This document shows positions 1 through 12,541 of a DNA stretch of 64,000 bases, one piece after another (position 1 is the first letter of the stretch; every line of letters begins with the position of its first letter). The DNA lies in assembly GCA_012934845.2 (NCBI GenBank), contig WNNJ02002039.1, forward strand, positions 29,735 to 93,734, given 5' to 3'. The notes below the pieces were generated by a model. The model saw only the letters and a list, made by a program, of their open reading frames with translations. It was not told the origin of the DNA and searched no databases. The translations under genes were made by a program, and so were the position numbers. The stretch comes from Pomphorhynchus laevis. Taxonomy: Eukaryota > Acanthocephala > Palaeacanthocephala > Echinorhynchida > Pomphorhynchidae.

Positions 1-2
1 AT

Positions 3-1109
3 TGGACCAGATATGCCGAGGCTGGAGTTAATGTTGATGTTTTGTTTTTCGACCTCAGCAAAGCATTTGATCGTATATACTATGATGTCCTCCTTATTAC
101 GCTGGAACAGTACGGCATCAGTGGAACCCTCCTAAATTAAATTAACTCCTTCCTTAGAAATCGGAAGATTACTGTATTGGCCAATAAACATATGTCAAAG
201 ACAAGAACTCCTGGACGCGGTTTTCGTCAAAGATCGGTACTCAGTCCATTGATCTTCATTATTTACATCAACGAGCTTACTACAGCTATTTCGAGTCCAT
301 GTGGTTTATATGCCGACGACTTGAAAATTTGGCGACCAATAATCGATAGCCGAGATCCAATGATACTCCAGAGAGACATTGATAATATTAAGGTATGGTG
401 TAATCAACGGGGACTGGTATTAAACCCCGATAAGTCAAAACATATGCGCATCGGACATCCACACATCAATTTGTCATATACCATTGACGGAAGAGAAATT
501 GAAACAGTTCCCCAATTTCAAGACCTTGGATTGATCGTAAATAGAAGCTTATCGACCATTCCACATACCAGTCACACAGGTTCTAAATGTCGTCGAATTT
601 TAGAACTTCTTAGAAGGACCATTGTCCAGCTTGACGCATTCAGTTTTAAGTTAATTTACAATGCTTATGTCTTATCTTTAATGAGATACGCTTCACCTGC
701 CTGCCACCCTCAAACTACGACAGAGATGAACCTGTACGAATCCATATTACGCAAGGTCACACATCTTGTACCCAGCCAACGCAAGCTCTCAATCATTTTT
801 TGACTCCACGCACTTAGTGTGACCACAGTGAAGAAATCTTTAAAGTCATCTGATTTAATGTTTGTGTGGACAACGCTTAATGTTCAAAAATGGCAGAGGG
901 AACATGTTTGCCGTAAAATGTTCGAACTTCGAAATTCAAACAGATTGAGGGGACATCACCTCACGTTAAAGACGCATATTCGTCCACAAAGAAGATTTAA
1001 CACAATTGTCAACCGAACGTGGAAAAGCTGGAATAAGCTACCAAGTCAAGTGGTTTCGGCATCCAGTATTTTGTCTTTCAAGAGAAGTCTGAAGAATGTA
1101 CTAACTTAG
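3..1109 (+). pseudogene. CR1-like LINE ORF2, 3' part (reverse transcriptase), LINE A
   Basis: One reading frame runs from the window edge to 1109 with only two in-frame stops, TAA at 138-140 and TGA at 801-803. It begins inside the reverse transcriptase at motif A (FDLSKAFD). It continues through the RQRSVLSPL region, the catalytic box (LYADDLKIW) and NPDKSK, and ends with the C-terminal WNKLPSQV...FKRSLKN block usual for CR1/Jockey-type LINEs. The 5' part (endonuclease, ORF1) lies outside the window. Two stops in about 370 codons mean a dead but fairly young copy. The clade (CR1 versus a close relative) is from memory of the motif spacing and was not tested. Confidence 0.8.
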
Positions 1110-1205
1110 AACAATCAGATCTTCATTGATATTTGTTTTTGTTTACCCTGTACCCAGCCTATACGAGCTCTACGCTCTTTTGCTGTTGTTGTATTTAATA
1201 ATAAT
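1110..1205 (+). repeat. 3' tail of LINE A
   Basis: Short 3' untranslated region ending in TTGTTGTATTTAATAATAATG, a short simple-repeat tail of the kind CR1-like LINEs carry. It directly abuts the 3' end of the next LINE, which lies on the opposite strand, so the two elements are tail to tail. Confidence 0.55.
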
Positions 1206-3425
1206 GACCACAACAAAACAAAAATGTAAATCATGTATCGAGAAGGTGTGAACGGAGGAGGTGTTTGAATGTGATAAATGAGGGAGCGCGGCGGACGTCG
1301 AGAGGAAGTTGATTCCAGGCGAGTAGGGCAGCGACAAGGAAGGATCGGAGACCGTAGTTGTTGAAGTGATTGGGAATGTGGAGTAAGAGGGTGTGACAGG
1401 AACGCAGCGATAGCAAGGCGAGGCGAGTGTCGTCTAAGAAAAGAAGGTTGATGAACGATGGGGAGGCGACAGCGATGAGACGAAAAGTTACGAGAAGAAG
1501 GTGGATTTTAATGCGAATGTGGATGGTGAGCCAGGAGAGTTGGGCAAAATATGTGGATGTGTGGTCGAAGCGACGGAGACGAAAGAGCACTCGAACGGCG
1601 GTGTTGATTATTCGTTGTAGGGGTAGGATGATGGATTTTGGAGAATTGGCGAAAAGGCTAAGGCAGTAATCGATTTTAGGGAAAAGAAGCGATGAAAGAA
1701 GAGACATACAAGAACGGAAGTCGATAAGGGGGCGGATACGGCGGATGTCACGGAGAATTAAGTTAGATGAGCGGACCTTGTCACGGACAAAGGGTTTAAG
1801 GGAAAGTGATCATCGAAATGGAAGCCTAAGAAAGTGAGATTGTGGACTATGGGGATGATCGATGAGGCAAAATATACAGTGGGAGGAGATATGTTTGGTT
1901 TACGGGGAGGATCCACATTATTTTGGACTTGTCGGGGTTTAGAACGAGATGGAGATTGGAGAGACGTTTGTAGATAGAAGAAAGACAGTTGGAGGCAGAA
2001 ATGCCGATATCGTGTATGCGATGTGCGGGTGCATGAGCATAGATTAGAATGTCATCGGCGTATTGCATGACCTTAAAGGAGTAAGGTTTAATAAACGGAG
2101 ATAGATCGCCAAGCAGAAGAGAGAAAAGCAGGGGACCTAGGACTAAACCTTGTGGGACCCCGCAAAAAATAGGGATGGGAGGGGAGGATGATGAATTAGA
2201 AGTCGCGAAAGGAACGGTCGGATAGATATGAGGTAAGCCATGCCACGGAGGAGGAAGAAAAGCCGTAATCATAACGAAGGCGAGAAAGGAGGACGGAGTG
2301 GTCGACAATGTCGAATGCGGAGGAGAGGTCGAGGGAGATGAGAACACTATATAGAGCCTTGTCTCGAGAAATGAGTAAGTCGTTGTAAACTTTTATGCAT
2401 GCGATTTCTGCGGAGTGATTAGAGCGGAAAGCGGATTGGAAAGGAGAGTACATATTGGATGATGAGAGATAAGCGTTGAACTGTATTAAGATGATGCGTT
2501 CTAAGAGCTTAGAAAGAGTAGGGAGTAGTGAAATGGGGCGATAGCTAGAAGGAAGGGAGGGGTCGAGCGATTGTTTCTTAAGGAGGGTACGAACGATTGC
2601 GGATTTCCTGTGTAAAGGCAAGATACGACTGCGGATGGACGAGTTAAACAAGGTTGTGAGAAATGGGGATATCGATGAGCATATGGATTTTATACTTCGG
2701 TAGGTGAGACAGGGAGAAGATGAAAGAGTTCCGGAAGGATGATGCGAGGCGGGGAAGAGTAGGATAGGATGGAGACTGGGGTGTGAGAGAGCAACCTGGA
2801 TACTTTAGTCTGGAGAAATGACCAAAAATCATGGGGATTGATGTTGCACGGTGAAGAGGAGCGAGCAAGGATTGAGTTAAAAGTATGCCAGAGAGTCTTA
2901 GAGTTGTATGAAGTGATGATTTTATGCTGCCAGTAGGAGTTGCATTTGGTACATATTAGGTTGAGATGATACCGGCGAAGAGCAAGATAAAAATCACGGA
3001 GAGACGGAGTGAGTGAGAGGATATTACGTCTGAGAGAGTGGTGATAAATTCGAAAAGAATTACGGAGTCGACGCTTTTAGAGTAGGCATTGGATGTCAAA
3101 CCATGGGGCACGGTGCAAGCGACGGTGTCTGTGAGACTTGAAGGGCAAGAGAATATCGAGAGTGGATGTGAGTTCAGAGTCGAAAATAAAGGCAAGATCG
3201 TGAGATTATTATGTTATTGTGGGTAATGATAGAGATGATTTAAGTAAGGCAGAGCGGAGTAGGGAGAGGTCAAGATTTATCCAAGGGCGACGTAGGATTG
3301 TAAGTGTGTGAGGAGGGGTGTGGTTGTGAGTGAGATCAAGGGTAATAAGAAAGTGATCGAATAGACCAGGATCAGAGATGGACAGTGAGGTGTAGGCAGC
3401 AAAATGATTGATAGTTGAGGTTGAT
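1206..3425 (-). mobile_element. LINE B copy 1, CR1/L2-like, 5' truncated
   Basis: On the minus strand the pieces come in LINE order. The end of the APE endonuclease lies at about 3425-3200 (D-H motif in the FDHFLITLDL region). A linker follows at about 3195-2640. The reverse transcriptase at about 2650-1850 has SYRPISLLPTLSKLLERI, LDLSSAFDIVDHS, CGVPQGLVLGPLLF and the catalytic QYADDILIYA. A C-terminal segment (AWNQLPLDVRRAPSFITFKH) runs to the stop at 1231. Several frameshifts separate these parts, so it cannot be translated. It is the only one of the three family B copies here that keeps the polymerase core. Confidence 0.8.
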
Positions 3426-3433
3426 CAGTAGTT

Positions 3434-5390
3434 GAACCCACCGGCTCCATAAGATCATTCCCTTGTAAATTCTCTAATCCTTGCGGCATTGTCGCATTCG
3501 CCCGTCACCCCGCGTCTCTTTGCAAATCACTCACCCTTTCAGTCCTTGCTCTTTTTTAATTACTCACCTGTCGTTCTTTTAGCCCGATCACTCTGGTTCT
3601 TGCCATTGCTTACCGTCCTGGTTCATCTGCTCCTACCTTCTTATTTTTTACCGCACTCGCTGACCTCCTTTCCAACTGTTATTTGTCCTCCATCCCTTCA
3701 CACGTTCTTGGCGAATTCAACATCCGCCTCAGCCGCTTTTCTTCCACCGGTTTCATTCGGTTCATCAACATTCTATCCAACTACAATTACAAACTTATCT
3801 CCACTGCCCCCACACATATCCTAGGCGGGGAACTCTACATCATCGCTGTCCCCGATCGTTTTGCTGCCTACACATCACTGTACATCTCCGATCCTGGCCT
3901 ATTCGATCACTTTCTCGTAACCCTTGATCTCACTTCCAACCACTCCCCGCTTTACACACCTACCATCCTACGTCGCCCTTGGAGAAATATTAACCTCCAC
4001 CTTCTCCGCTCCGCCTTACTTAAATCCTCTCTATCTTTTCCCACAATAACATCATCTACTCCTCACGATCTTGCCTTTCTTTTCGAATCTAAACTTACGT
4101 CAATTCTCGATATTATCTAGCCCTTCAAGCCTCACCCTCATTATCGCGTGCACCGTGCCCCATGGTTTGACATCCAATGCCTACTCTCAAAGCGTCGACT
4201 CCATCATGTTTTTCGAGTTTATTACCGCTTTCTGAGACGTGATATCCGCTTGCTAACTCCATTTATCCGTGATTCCTATCTTGCTTATCGCCGGTCTCAT
4301 CTCAACCGATTACATACCAAATGCAACTCATTATGGCAGCATAAAATCATCACTTATGTCAACTCTAATTCACTATGGCATACTTTTTACTCAATCCTTG
4401 CTTGCTCCTCTTCGTATTAAAACAACTATTCCCATAATTATTAGTCATTTCTCCAGACCAAAGTATCATCGTTGCTCTCTCCTACCCAGTATCAATCGCA
4501 TCCACTCTTCTTAGTTTCGCCTCATTCTTTCGAAACTCCTTCATATTATCTCTGTCTCAACTGACGAAGTCTCATCTGTCCTTATGTCCTTGCCCATCTT
4601 CTTCTCGTTCTAAACCCCGACAAGTCCAAAATAACGTGGATCCTCCCCCATCGATCTAGAATATCTCTTCCTTCTGTATCTTTTGCTTCATCAATCATTC
4701 CCATAGTCCATAATCTCACTTTCTTAGACTTCCATTTCGATGATCACACCCTTCGTCCGTGACAAGGTCCGCTCGTCTAGATTAATTTTCCGTGACATCC
4801 GCCGCATTCGCACCTTTATCGACTTCCGTTCTTATGTCTATTCGTTAATCGCATCCCTTCTTTAAAATCGATTAATGCCTCAGCCTTTTCGCCAATTCTC
4901 CAAAATCCATCATCCTATTACTACAACGCATCATCAACTCGCCGTTCGAGTGCTCATACGTCTCTGTCGCTTCGACCACCCATCCACCCAGCTTGCTCAA
5001 CTCGCTTGGCCCATTATCAAAATTCGCATCCAACTCTTTCTGGTCACTGTTTGTCTCATCGCTGTCGGCTCTCCATCATTCATCAACCTCCCTTTCCTAG
5101 ACGACACTCGCCAAACCTCTCTATCGCTTATTGACATTCATTTTTTTAATCCACATTCTCAATCAATTACTCCAACAACTACGGTCTCCGATCCTTCCTC
5201 GTCGTCCAATTGCCTGGTATCAGCTCCCTCTCGTTGTCTGCCGCTCTCTCTCTTTTATCACATTCAAATCACTCCTCCGTTCCCACCTTCTCGTCACATG
5301 GCTTAGATTTTTGTTTTTCTTTGTTGTTGTGACAATGTAAACGTGCGCCAGCACGCATTTTACGTAAAATTAAATCATTTTTTAAACAGG
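3434..5390 (+). mobile_element. LINE B copy 2, internally deleted
   Basis: Same family as copy 1, opposite strand. It starts in the endonuclease (similar to the third copy at about 18140) and keeps its THILGG and DPGLFDHFLVTLDL regions. It continues through the pre-RT linker, then at about 4600 jumps straight to LNPDKSK, so the reverse-transcriptase core present in copy 1 is missing. The C-terminal block (FLDDTRQTSLSL, then WYQLPL) follows. The 3' tail carries a small hairpin, CGTGC-GCCA-GCACG, at 5342-5355. Frameshifts are numerous. Its 5' end meets the 5' end of copy 1 at about 3425-3434. Confidence 0.8.
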
Positions 5391-5514
5391 GTTGCAAAAT
5401 CTATTAACTAAATAGCTAATATTATTATACATTCAACAACATACGAGCATTAGTTCAAATAGCTGGCTCACAATAAGTTCGTAAATAAATTAATTAAAAT
5501 AAGGAAATGCAACA

Positions 5515-5660
5515 CGAAATATGTAATACAATATGTAATACATATTGTATTACAATATGTATTACAATATGTAATAATATTATAATATTATAATATTCTA
5601 ATATTTACAATATGTATTATAATATTGTATTACAATATGACATATATGTAATACAATATG
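5515..5660. repeat. AT-rich palindromic repeat
   Basis: Built from ATATGTAATACA and its reverse complement. For example 5523-5535 and 5541-5553 form a 13-bp inverted repeat with a 5-nt loop, and further copies follow. It separates LINE B copy 2 from LINE C and is likely hairpin-forming. No coding content. Confidence 0.7.
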
Positions 5661-6690
5661 TCATTTAAAGAGACCTTAAGCGGCGAAAGAATTGACAGTA
5701 GAATGTGCAGTGCTAATGCTTTCAGAGCATCAACAGAAGCAAATTTCAACGATTTTGCAATGGAAATCAGCGACTCTCAAGGAAAAAAGATGACAATAAG
5801 GTAACATCTTGTCGTATTAAGACTGGAGCAACGGTGAGTAACGTTTCTAGTGTTCCTGGGGGAGGGGAATTACTTCCCCCTATCCCCAAAATGATCAATC
5901 AGGGTGTTATTACCCTCAAAAAGCCTACTGAGAGGTATCTACTTTTTAATATATTTCTTCGTGAACTTTTAACAACTCTAAAGAACAGAGTTTTATTTAA
6001 CTGTTAAATAAAATTCAGTAAGAATATCCTTCGCCTCCCCGGACATTCTGGATAGCTACAGAAGGTATTTGATAAAAAATTCTCAGATTTAGCTACATTT
6101 GAATCAAAACATTCTTGCCTCTATCAAAATTAATAATCTTCCCCCCATCTGGAAGAGGATGATCTCGAATTACTACGAAACACATTTAATATATCGAACA
6201 TCCGCCCACTGTTCGGCAGGAATGGCTTCCCTCTAAATGTAGGCTTTGGCACGGCTGCCTTGGGATAGGCAGAAATTCTTGAGAAAACTGTATGCAACCC
6301 GTTTTTGGGATTTAATCTACGTTTTCGTATCAAAAGTAAAAAAGAGTATACATACCCCCATTGTAGCAGGTGTCAAATGTGGGGGCACTGGGCCTCCAGT
6401 TGCTCCCTCCCTGCTACATGTGGGGTGTGCGATTAATCCTCTTGCAGTGATTCGATTGCTGAGAGTAAGTGCCTGGCGCCCTGTTTATTCTCCAACCGCG
6501 GTGGGCCTTATCCTGCTTGGAGCAAGAAATGCCCCTTCTATTAAGAAGTATGCTAATTTATTTGTCACTCCAGTCTCAAAGATAAGATCCTACTCTAATG
6601 CAGCGGCCCCCTCGGCCCAAACTAATTCGAGAGGTATGACTGATGCGGAGTTAATGAAGATAATTGACCTAAGACAAACTGACTGAGCTG
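5661..6690 (+). pseudogene. LINE C ORF1-like (gag-like, zinc knuckles)
   Basis: Degenerate coding region. At about 6366-6540 one frame reads CSRCQMWGHWASSC, SLPATCGVCD and, after a stop, further cysteine-rich residues ending in KKCPFY. These are CCHC-type zinc knuckles like those ending ORF1 of I/Jockey/R1-type LINEs. Stops and frameshifts interrupt it, and I could not fix its 5' end. It lies just upstream of the ORF2 endonuclease, the expected ORF1-ORF2 order. The ORF1 role (nucleic-acid binding, RNP formation) is known for the family and was not tested here. Confidence 0.55.
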
Positions 6691-6961
6691 CTTGTACAAT
6701 CTCTCCTGTCGCTCCTTTTCCAGGCGCCGTCGATACCAATTCAGTCTGTTGTGACGACTTCCAAAAATAGGGGGTTCGGCTAATCCCATCCCCCTCTAAA
6801 GCTTAATAAGATGATAAAGGCGAAGACCGACAATCGGGGAGATGAAGACATTGCCTAGGGGTAAGTACCTACTATAAACGCGGGCTGGTTGCGGGAAGGG
6901 AAACCTTCCTTCACCTAGCTCTGTCTAGGGAGGCAATCCCCAATCCAACTAGTCCATCACA

Positions 6962-8202
6962 ATGCAGAGTACTCGTAAGCCGTTTTCACTGAATATCCTT
7001 CAGTGGAATTCGGGAGGTGATTCTGTCCTTAGACTTCTATCCGGTAGAGATGCAGATGTTATAGTCCTTCAGGAGACGCGGTCTATCCGTCTCCCCAGGA
7101 CATTACTCGATTCATCCCTAAACACATTTGTTCCCACTATACTCCGTACATAACCCCGCCTCACTCATTTTCATCTCAAGGACTCTAGACCTTAATTAAA
7201 TGCTCCTTAAGATCGTCCCTTATACTCAACTATTCTTGTCCAGCCCTTTCTTGTTTGGTAGTTTCACTCGGTAAGAACGGTAAACGCCTCAGTCTAGCCA
7301 ATGTCTACATCCGTCCAGGGGAGATTCACAAGAACCGTGACCTCCTGGATAGGATTATTGATAGCGGCTATGACATGGTACCTTGTGATTTCAACAACAG
7401 AACTGGTCGTTGGATTAATGCAGCACTCCGCAGAGCCAGGAACGTTTATCTTATTCACAAACCACCATCCCCCACCTTTCATTGCACATTAACGAATTCA
7501 CTCCTCGACTTATTACTGCTCCATAAGAGGTGGTTGTTGAAACCCCACTGTAAGGAGCAGTCGCGACAACATCTGTCCACCTCTCATGACTTGATTCGCT
7601 GGCGGATAGAGGAGGATACGCTGCTTAGAAGGAGATTCCACTTTGATCCTATCAGAGTGGATTTCTTTCAGGCAGCTATCCAGCGCTTCCCCCGAATTGG
7701 TAATGAGAGTCTAACCGAATTTAATTCCTATCTCGCTTCGCAAGACACCGCGATGCTTTCGACAACCTATAGTGGCCGTGTTTACAGTCCCACTCCGACA
7801 AAACTCAATACCTTAGCGTATATGCTTCGTCTTCCCAATCTCTCTGCTTCTGCCAGGCAAGTTCTCTCGAAAGAATATTGGAGCACTAGATATAGGTTCC
7901 AACCGGGTGAGGATAGGGCAAGCATTGCTTCCTTTAATCCTGCCCAGTCTTCCTTCTGGAAGATATTCAAGAAGGATAAGTTTGTTTGTTGGAAGGATCG
8001 GGCATTGGAATGGATTGGCAATATAGGTCTTAATAAAGTTTTGGCGGAGTCACTATCCCTATATAATTATAGAGCCACTCAATCACCTCAGCTAATCCCG
8101 CCTTGGGGATACTTCAAAAGTAGAGATATATCTGTCACAGATATCTTTCTCTTCTGGGGGCCTCTTCTGGGCCATTCACTTCTCGTGTCTGTCAGCTTTT
8201 AA
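6962..8202 (+). pseudogene. LINE C ORF2, APE endonuclease only (first copy)
   Basis: An ATG at 6962 starts the endonuclease: SLNILQWNSGG, then DADVIVLQETR. The frame is interrupted near 7153 and a shifted frame continues from about 7255: LANVYIRPG, YDMVPCDFNNRTGRW, LLDLLLLH and STSHDLIRW. These match the order of blocks in exonuclease/endonuclease/phosphatase domains of Jockey/I LINEs. The open frame ends at 8202. The reverse transcriptase that should follow is absent: about 118 bp of flank lead to an LTR. From 7013 on, this sequence is repeated twice more downstream. Confidence 0.7.
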
Positions 8203-8320
8203 CAGCCGAGAAGGGGTGAAAGACCCCGGATGGTTATGTCGGAAAGCGGCGTATCGGATTGGTTGGGGGATCATATCCCCCTGAATCTAAGGTCATGATG
8301 AAGTGGGAAGACTTCAAAGA

Positions 8321-8653
8321 TGTTGCGGAACGGTTGTTTGATCTCGTACTTCCGTTTGCAGCATCTTCGACTATTGTTGCGAAATGGTTGTTTGATCTCG
8401 TACTTGCGATGCTTGCTAGCATTGAATAGGCGATTTTCTGAACTATCAATTGACATGACCGTTGTTCAAAGTGCCGAACTAACTCGCACTATTGATATAA
8501 CACTACTACTTTGTACTAGCGTTGTAATACTAGTAAAATTGCTGTGCATTTTTGGGAAAAACGATAGATTTTAGTGTTGTGGCAATTGTGCCATGATAAG
8601 AAAAAACAGCTTTTTCTGCTTCTCCTGTTTTAGTGTTTACGTTTAAAGTTACA
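8321..8653 (+). repeat. 5' LTR of Gypsy element 1 (copy 1)
   Basis: 333 bp, starts TGTTGC, ends GTTACA. It holds an internal direct repeat of about 28 bp, 50 bp apart (GGTTGTTTGATCTCGTACTT at about 8332 and 8382), in the U3-like part. Confidence 0.85.
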
Positions 8654-8956
8654 AGCTAACCGGGCATCAAAACAATATGAGCAAATTAAAATTTACCAAT
8701 GTTGTTCCAGTATACGACGGAACAGCAGACATCGAGGAATGGATAACCAAGTTTGATCTTGTAATTAAACTCCAGCAGTTGAGTAATGAAGCAACTATAT
8801 TGCCTGTGCTGCTCCAATGCAGTGCACTTAATGTATATATGGAGATGGGCAATGTTGAAAGAGGAAAACCAGAGGAAATCAAAAAGCGGATGCGCCTTGT
8901 GTTTGGTATAGATCCTTTCACTGCATATGAGCGATTTATTGCAAGAAAACGGTTAG

Positions 8957-10264
8957 GGAGGTGATTCTGTCCTTAGACTTCTATCCGGTAGAGATGCAGA
9001 TGTTATAGTCCTTCAGGAGACGCGGTCTATCCGTCTCCCCAGGACATTACTCGATTCATCCCTAAACACATTTGTTCCCACTATACTCCGTACATAACCC
9101 CGCCTCACTCATTTTCATCTCAAGGACTCTAGACCTTAATTAAATGCTCCTTAAGATCGTCCCTTATACTCAACTATTCTTGTCCAGCCCTTTCTTGTTT
9201 GGTAGTTTCACTCGGTAAGAACGGTAAACGCCTCAGTCTAGCCAATGTCTACATCCGTCCAGGGGAGATTCACAAGAACCGTGACCTCCTGGATAGGATT
9301 ATTGATAGCGGCTATGACATGGTACCTTGTGATTTCAACAACAGAACTGGTCGTTGGATTAATGCAGCACTCCGCAGAGCCAGGAACGTTTATCTTATTC
9401 ACAAACCACCATCCCCCACCTTTCATTGCACATTAACGAATTCACTCCTCGACTTATTACTGCTCCATAAGAGGTGGTTGTTGAAACCCCACTGTAAGGA
9501 GCAGTCGCGACAACATCTGTCCACCTCTCATGACTTGATTCGCTGGCGGATAGAGGAGGATACGCTGCTTAGAAGGAGATTCCACTTTGATCCTATCAGA
9601 GTGGATTTCTTTCAGGCAGCTATCCAGCGCTTCCCCCGAATTGGTAATGAGAGTCTAACCGAATTTAATTCCTATCTCGCTTCGCAAGACACCGCGATGC
9701 TTTCGACAACCTATAGTGGCCGTGTTTACAGTCCCACTCCGACAAAACTCAATACCTTAGCGTATATGCTTCGTCTTCCCAATCTCTCTGCTTCTGCCAG
9801 GCAAGTTCTCTCGAAAGAATATTGGAGCACTAGATATAGGTTCCAACCGGGTGAGGATAGGGCAAGCATTGCTTCCTTTAATCCTGCCCAGTCTTCCTTC
9901 TGGAAGATATTCAAGAAGGATAAGTTTGTTTGTTGGAAGGATCGGGCATTGGAATGGATTGGCAATATAGGTCTTAATAAAGTTTTGGCGGAGTCACTAT
10001 CCCTATATAATTATAGAGCCACTCAATCACCTCAGCTAATCCCGCCTTGGGGATACTTCAAAAGTAGAGATATATCTGTCACAGATATCTTTCTCTTCTG
10101 GGGGCCTCTTCTGGGCCATTCACTTCTCGTGTCTGTCAGCTTTTAACAGCCGAGAAGGGGTGAAAGACCCCGGATGGTTATGTCGGAAAGCGGCGTATCG
10201 GATTGGTTGGGGGATCATATCCCCCTGAATCTAAGGTCATGATGAAGTGGGAAGACTTCAAAGA
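8957..10264 (+). pseudogene. LINE C endonuclease, second tandem copy
   Basis: Near-identical repeat of 7013-8320: the APE endonuclease body (open frame to 10146) and the short flank leading to the second LTR. It was generated by the 1,944-bp tandem duplication, not by new insertion, because LINE, LTR and gag junctions are all preserved. Confidence 0.85.
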
Positions 10265-10597
10265 TGTTGCGGAACGGTTGTTTGATCTCGTACTTCCGTT
10301 TGCAGCATCTTCGACTATTGTTGCGAAATGGTTGTTTGATCTCGTACTTGCGATGCTTGCTAGCATTGAATAGGCGATTTTCTGAACTATCAATTGACAT
10401 GACCGTTGTTCAAAGTGCCGAACTAACTCGCACTATTGATATAACACTACTTCTTTGTACTAGCGTTGTAATACTAGTAAAATTGCTGTGCATTTTTGGG
10501 AAAAACGATAGATTTTAGTGTTGTGGCAATTGTGCCATGATAAGAAAAAACAGCTTTTTCTGCTTCTCCTGTTTTAGTGTTTACGTTTAAAGTTACA
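10265..10597 (+). repeat. LTR copy 2 inside tandem array
   Basis: Same 333-bp LTR, carried by the tandem duplication and flanked by LINE C on the left and gag on the right, exactly as in copy 1. Confidence 0.85.
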
Positions 10598-10900
10598 AGC
10601 TAACCGGGCATCAAAACAATATGAGCAAATTAAAATTTACCAATGTTGTTCCAGTATACGACGGAACAGCAGACATCGAGGAATGGATAACCAAGTTTGA
10701 TCTTGTAATTAAACTCCAGCAGTTGAGTAATGAAGCAACTATATTGCCTGTGCTGCTCCAATGCAGTGCACTTAATGTATATATGGAGATGGGCAATGTT
10801 GAAAGAGGAAAACCAGAGGAAATCAAAAAGCGGATGCGCCTTGTGTTTGGTATAGATCCTTTCACTGCATATGAGCGATTTATTGCAAGAAAACGGTTAG

Positions 10901-12208
10901 GGAGGTGATTCTGTCCTTAGACTTCTATCCGGTAGAGATGCAGATGTTATAGTCCTTCAGGAGACGCGGTCTATCCGTCTCCCCAGGACATTACTCGATT
11001 CATCCCTAAACACATTTGTTCCCACTATACTCCGTACATAACCCCGCCTCACTCATTTTCATCTCAAGGACTCTAGACCTTAATTAAATGCTCCTTAAGA
11101 TCGTCCCTTATACTCAACTATTCTTGTCCAGCCCTTTCTTGTTGGGTAGTTTCACTCGGTAAGAACGGTAAACGCCTCAGTCTAGCCAATGTCTACATCC
11201 GTCCAGGGGAGATTCACAAGAACCGTGACCTCCTGGATAGGATTATTGATAGCGGCTATGACATGGTACCTTGTGATTTCAACAACAGAACTGGTCGTTG
11301 GATTAATGCAGCACTCCGCAGAGCCAGGAACGTTTATCTTATTCACAAACCACCATCCCCCACCTTTCATTGCACATTAACGAATTCACTCCTCGACTTA
11401 TTACTGCTCCATAAGAGGTGGTTGTTGAAACCCCACTGTAAGGAGCAGTCGCGACAACATCTGTCCACCTCTCATGACTTGATTCGCTGGCGGATAGAGG
11501 AGGATACGCTGCTTAGAAGGAGATTCCACTTTGATCCTATCAGAGTGGATTTCTTTCAGGCAGCTATCCAGCGCTTCCCCCGAATTGGTAATGAGAGTCT
11601 AACCGAATTTAATTCCTATCTCGCTTCGCAAGACACCGCGATGCTTTCGACAACCTATAGTGGCCGTGTTTACAGTCCCACTCCGACAAAACTCAATACC
11701 TTAGCGTATATGCTTCGTCTTCCCAATCTCTCTGCTTCTGCCAGGCAAGTTCTCTCGAAAGAATATTGGAGCACTAGATATAGGTTCCAACCGGGTGAGG
11801 ATAGGGCAAGCATTGCTTCCTTTAATCCTGCCCAGTCTTCCTTCTGGAAGATATTCAAGAAGGATAAGTTTGTTTGTTGGAAGGATCGGGCATTGGAATG
11901 GATTGGCAATATAGGTCTTAATAAAGTTTTGGCGGAGTCACTATCCCTATATAATTATAGAGCCACTCAATCACCTCAGCTAATCCCGCCTTGGGGATAC
12001 TTCAAAAGTAGAGATATATCTGTCACAGATATCTTTCTCTTCTGGGGGCCTCTTCTGGGCCATTCACTTCTCGTGTCTGTCAGCTTTTAACAGCCGAGAA
12101 GGGGTGAAAGACCCCGGATGGTTATGTCGGAAAGCGGCGTATCGGATTGGTTGGGGGATCATATCCCCCTGAATCTAAGGTCATGATGAAGTGGGAAGAC
12201 TTCAAAGA
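10901..12208 (+). pseudogene. LINE C endonuclease, third tandem copy
   Basis: Third repeat of the LINE C endonuclease segment, open to 12090, followed by the third LTR copy at 12209. Almost identical to the other two copies. Confidence 0.85.
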
Positions 12209-12541
12209 TGTTGCGGAACGGTTGTTTGATCTCGTACTTCCGTTTGCAGCATCTTCGACTATTGTTGCGAAATGGTTGTTTGATCTCGTACTTGCGATGC
12301 TTGCTAGCATTGAATAGGCGATTTTCTGAACTATCAATTGACATGACCGTTGTTCAAAGTGCCGAACTAACTCGCACTATTGATATAACACTACTACTTT
12401 GTACTAGCGTTGTAATACTAGTAAAATTGCTGTGCATTTTTGGGAAAAACGATAGATTTTAGTGTTGTGGCAATTGTGCCATGATAAGAAAAAACAGCTT
12501 TTTCTGCTTCTCCTGTTTTAGTGTTTACGTTTAAAGTTACA
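12209..12541 (+). repeat. LTR copy 3 inside tandem array
   Basis: Third 333-bp LTR. This copy leads into the full internal region of Gypsy element 1. Confidence 0.85.

Noticed and set aside
1427-1669. Plus-strand open frame rich in Arg/Lys
   Set aside because: Antisense of the LINE B C-terminal region; composition is an artefact of the complementary strand.
1206-5390. Twin-priming inversion of one LINE insertion
   Set aside because: Both oriented pieces contain the element's 3' end, so they are separate copies.
5515-5660. Replication origin or matrix-attachment site
   Set aside because: Only AT-richness and palindromes support it; that is common background in this DNA.
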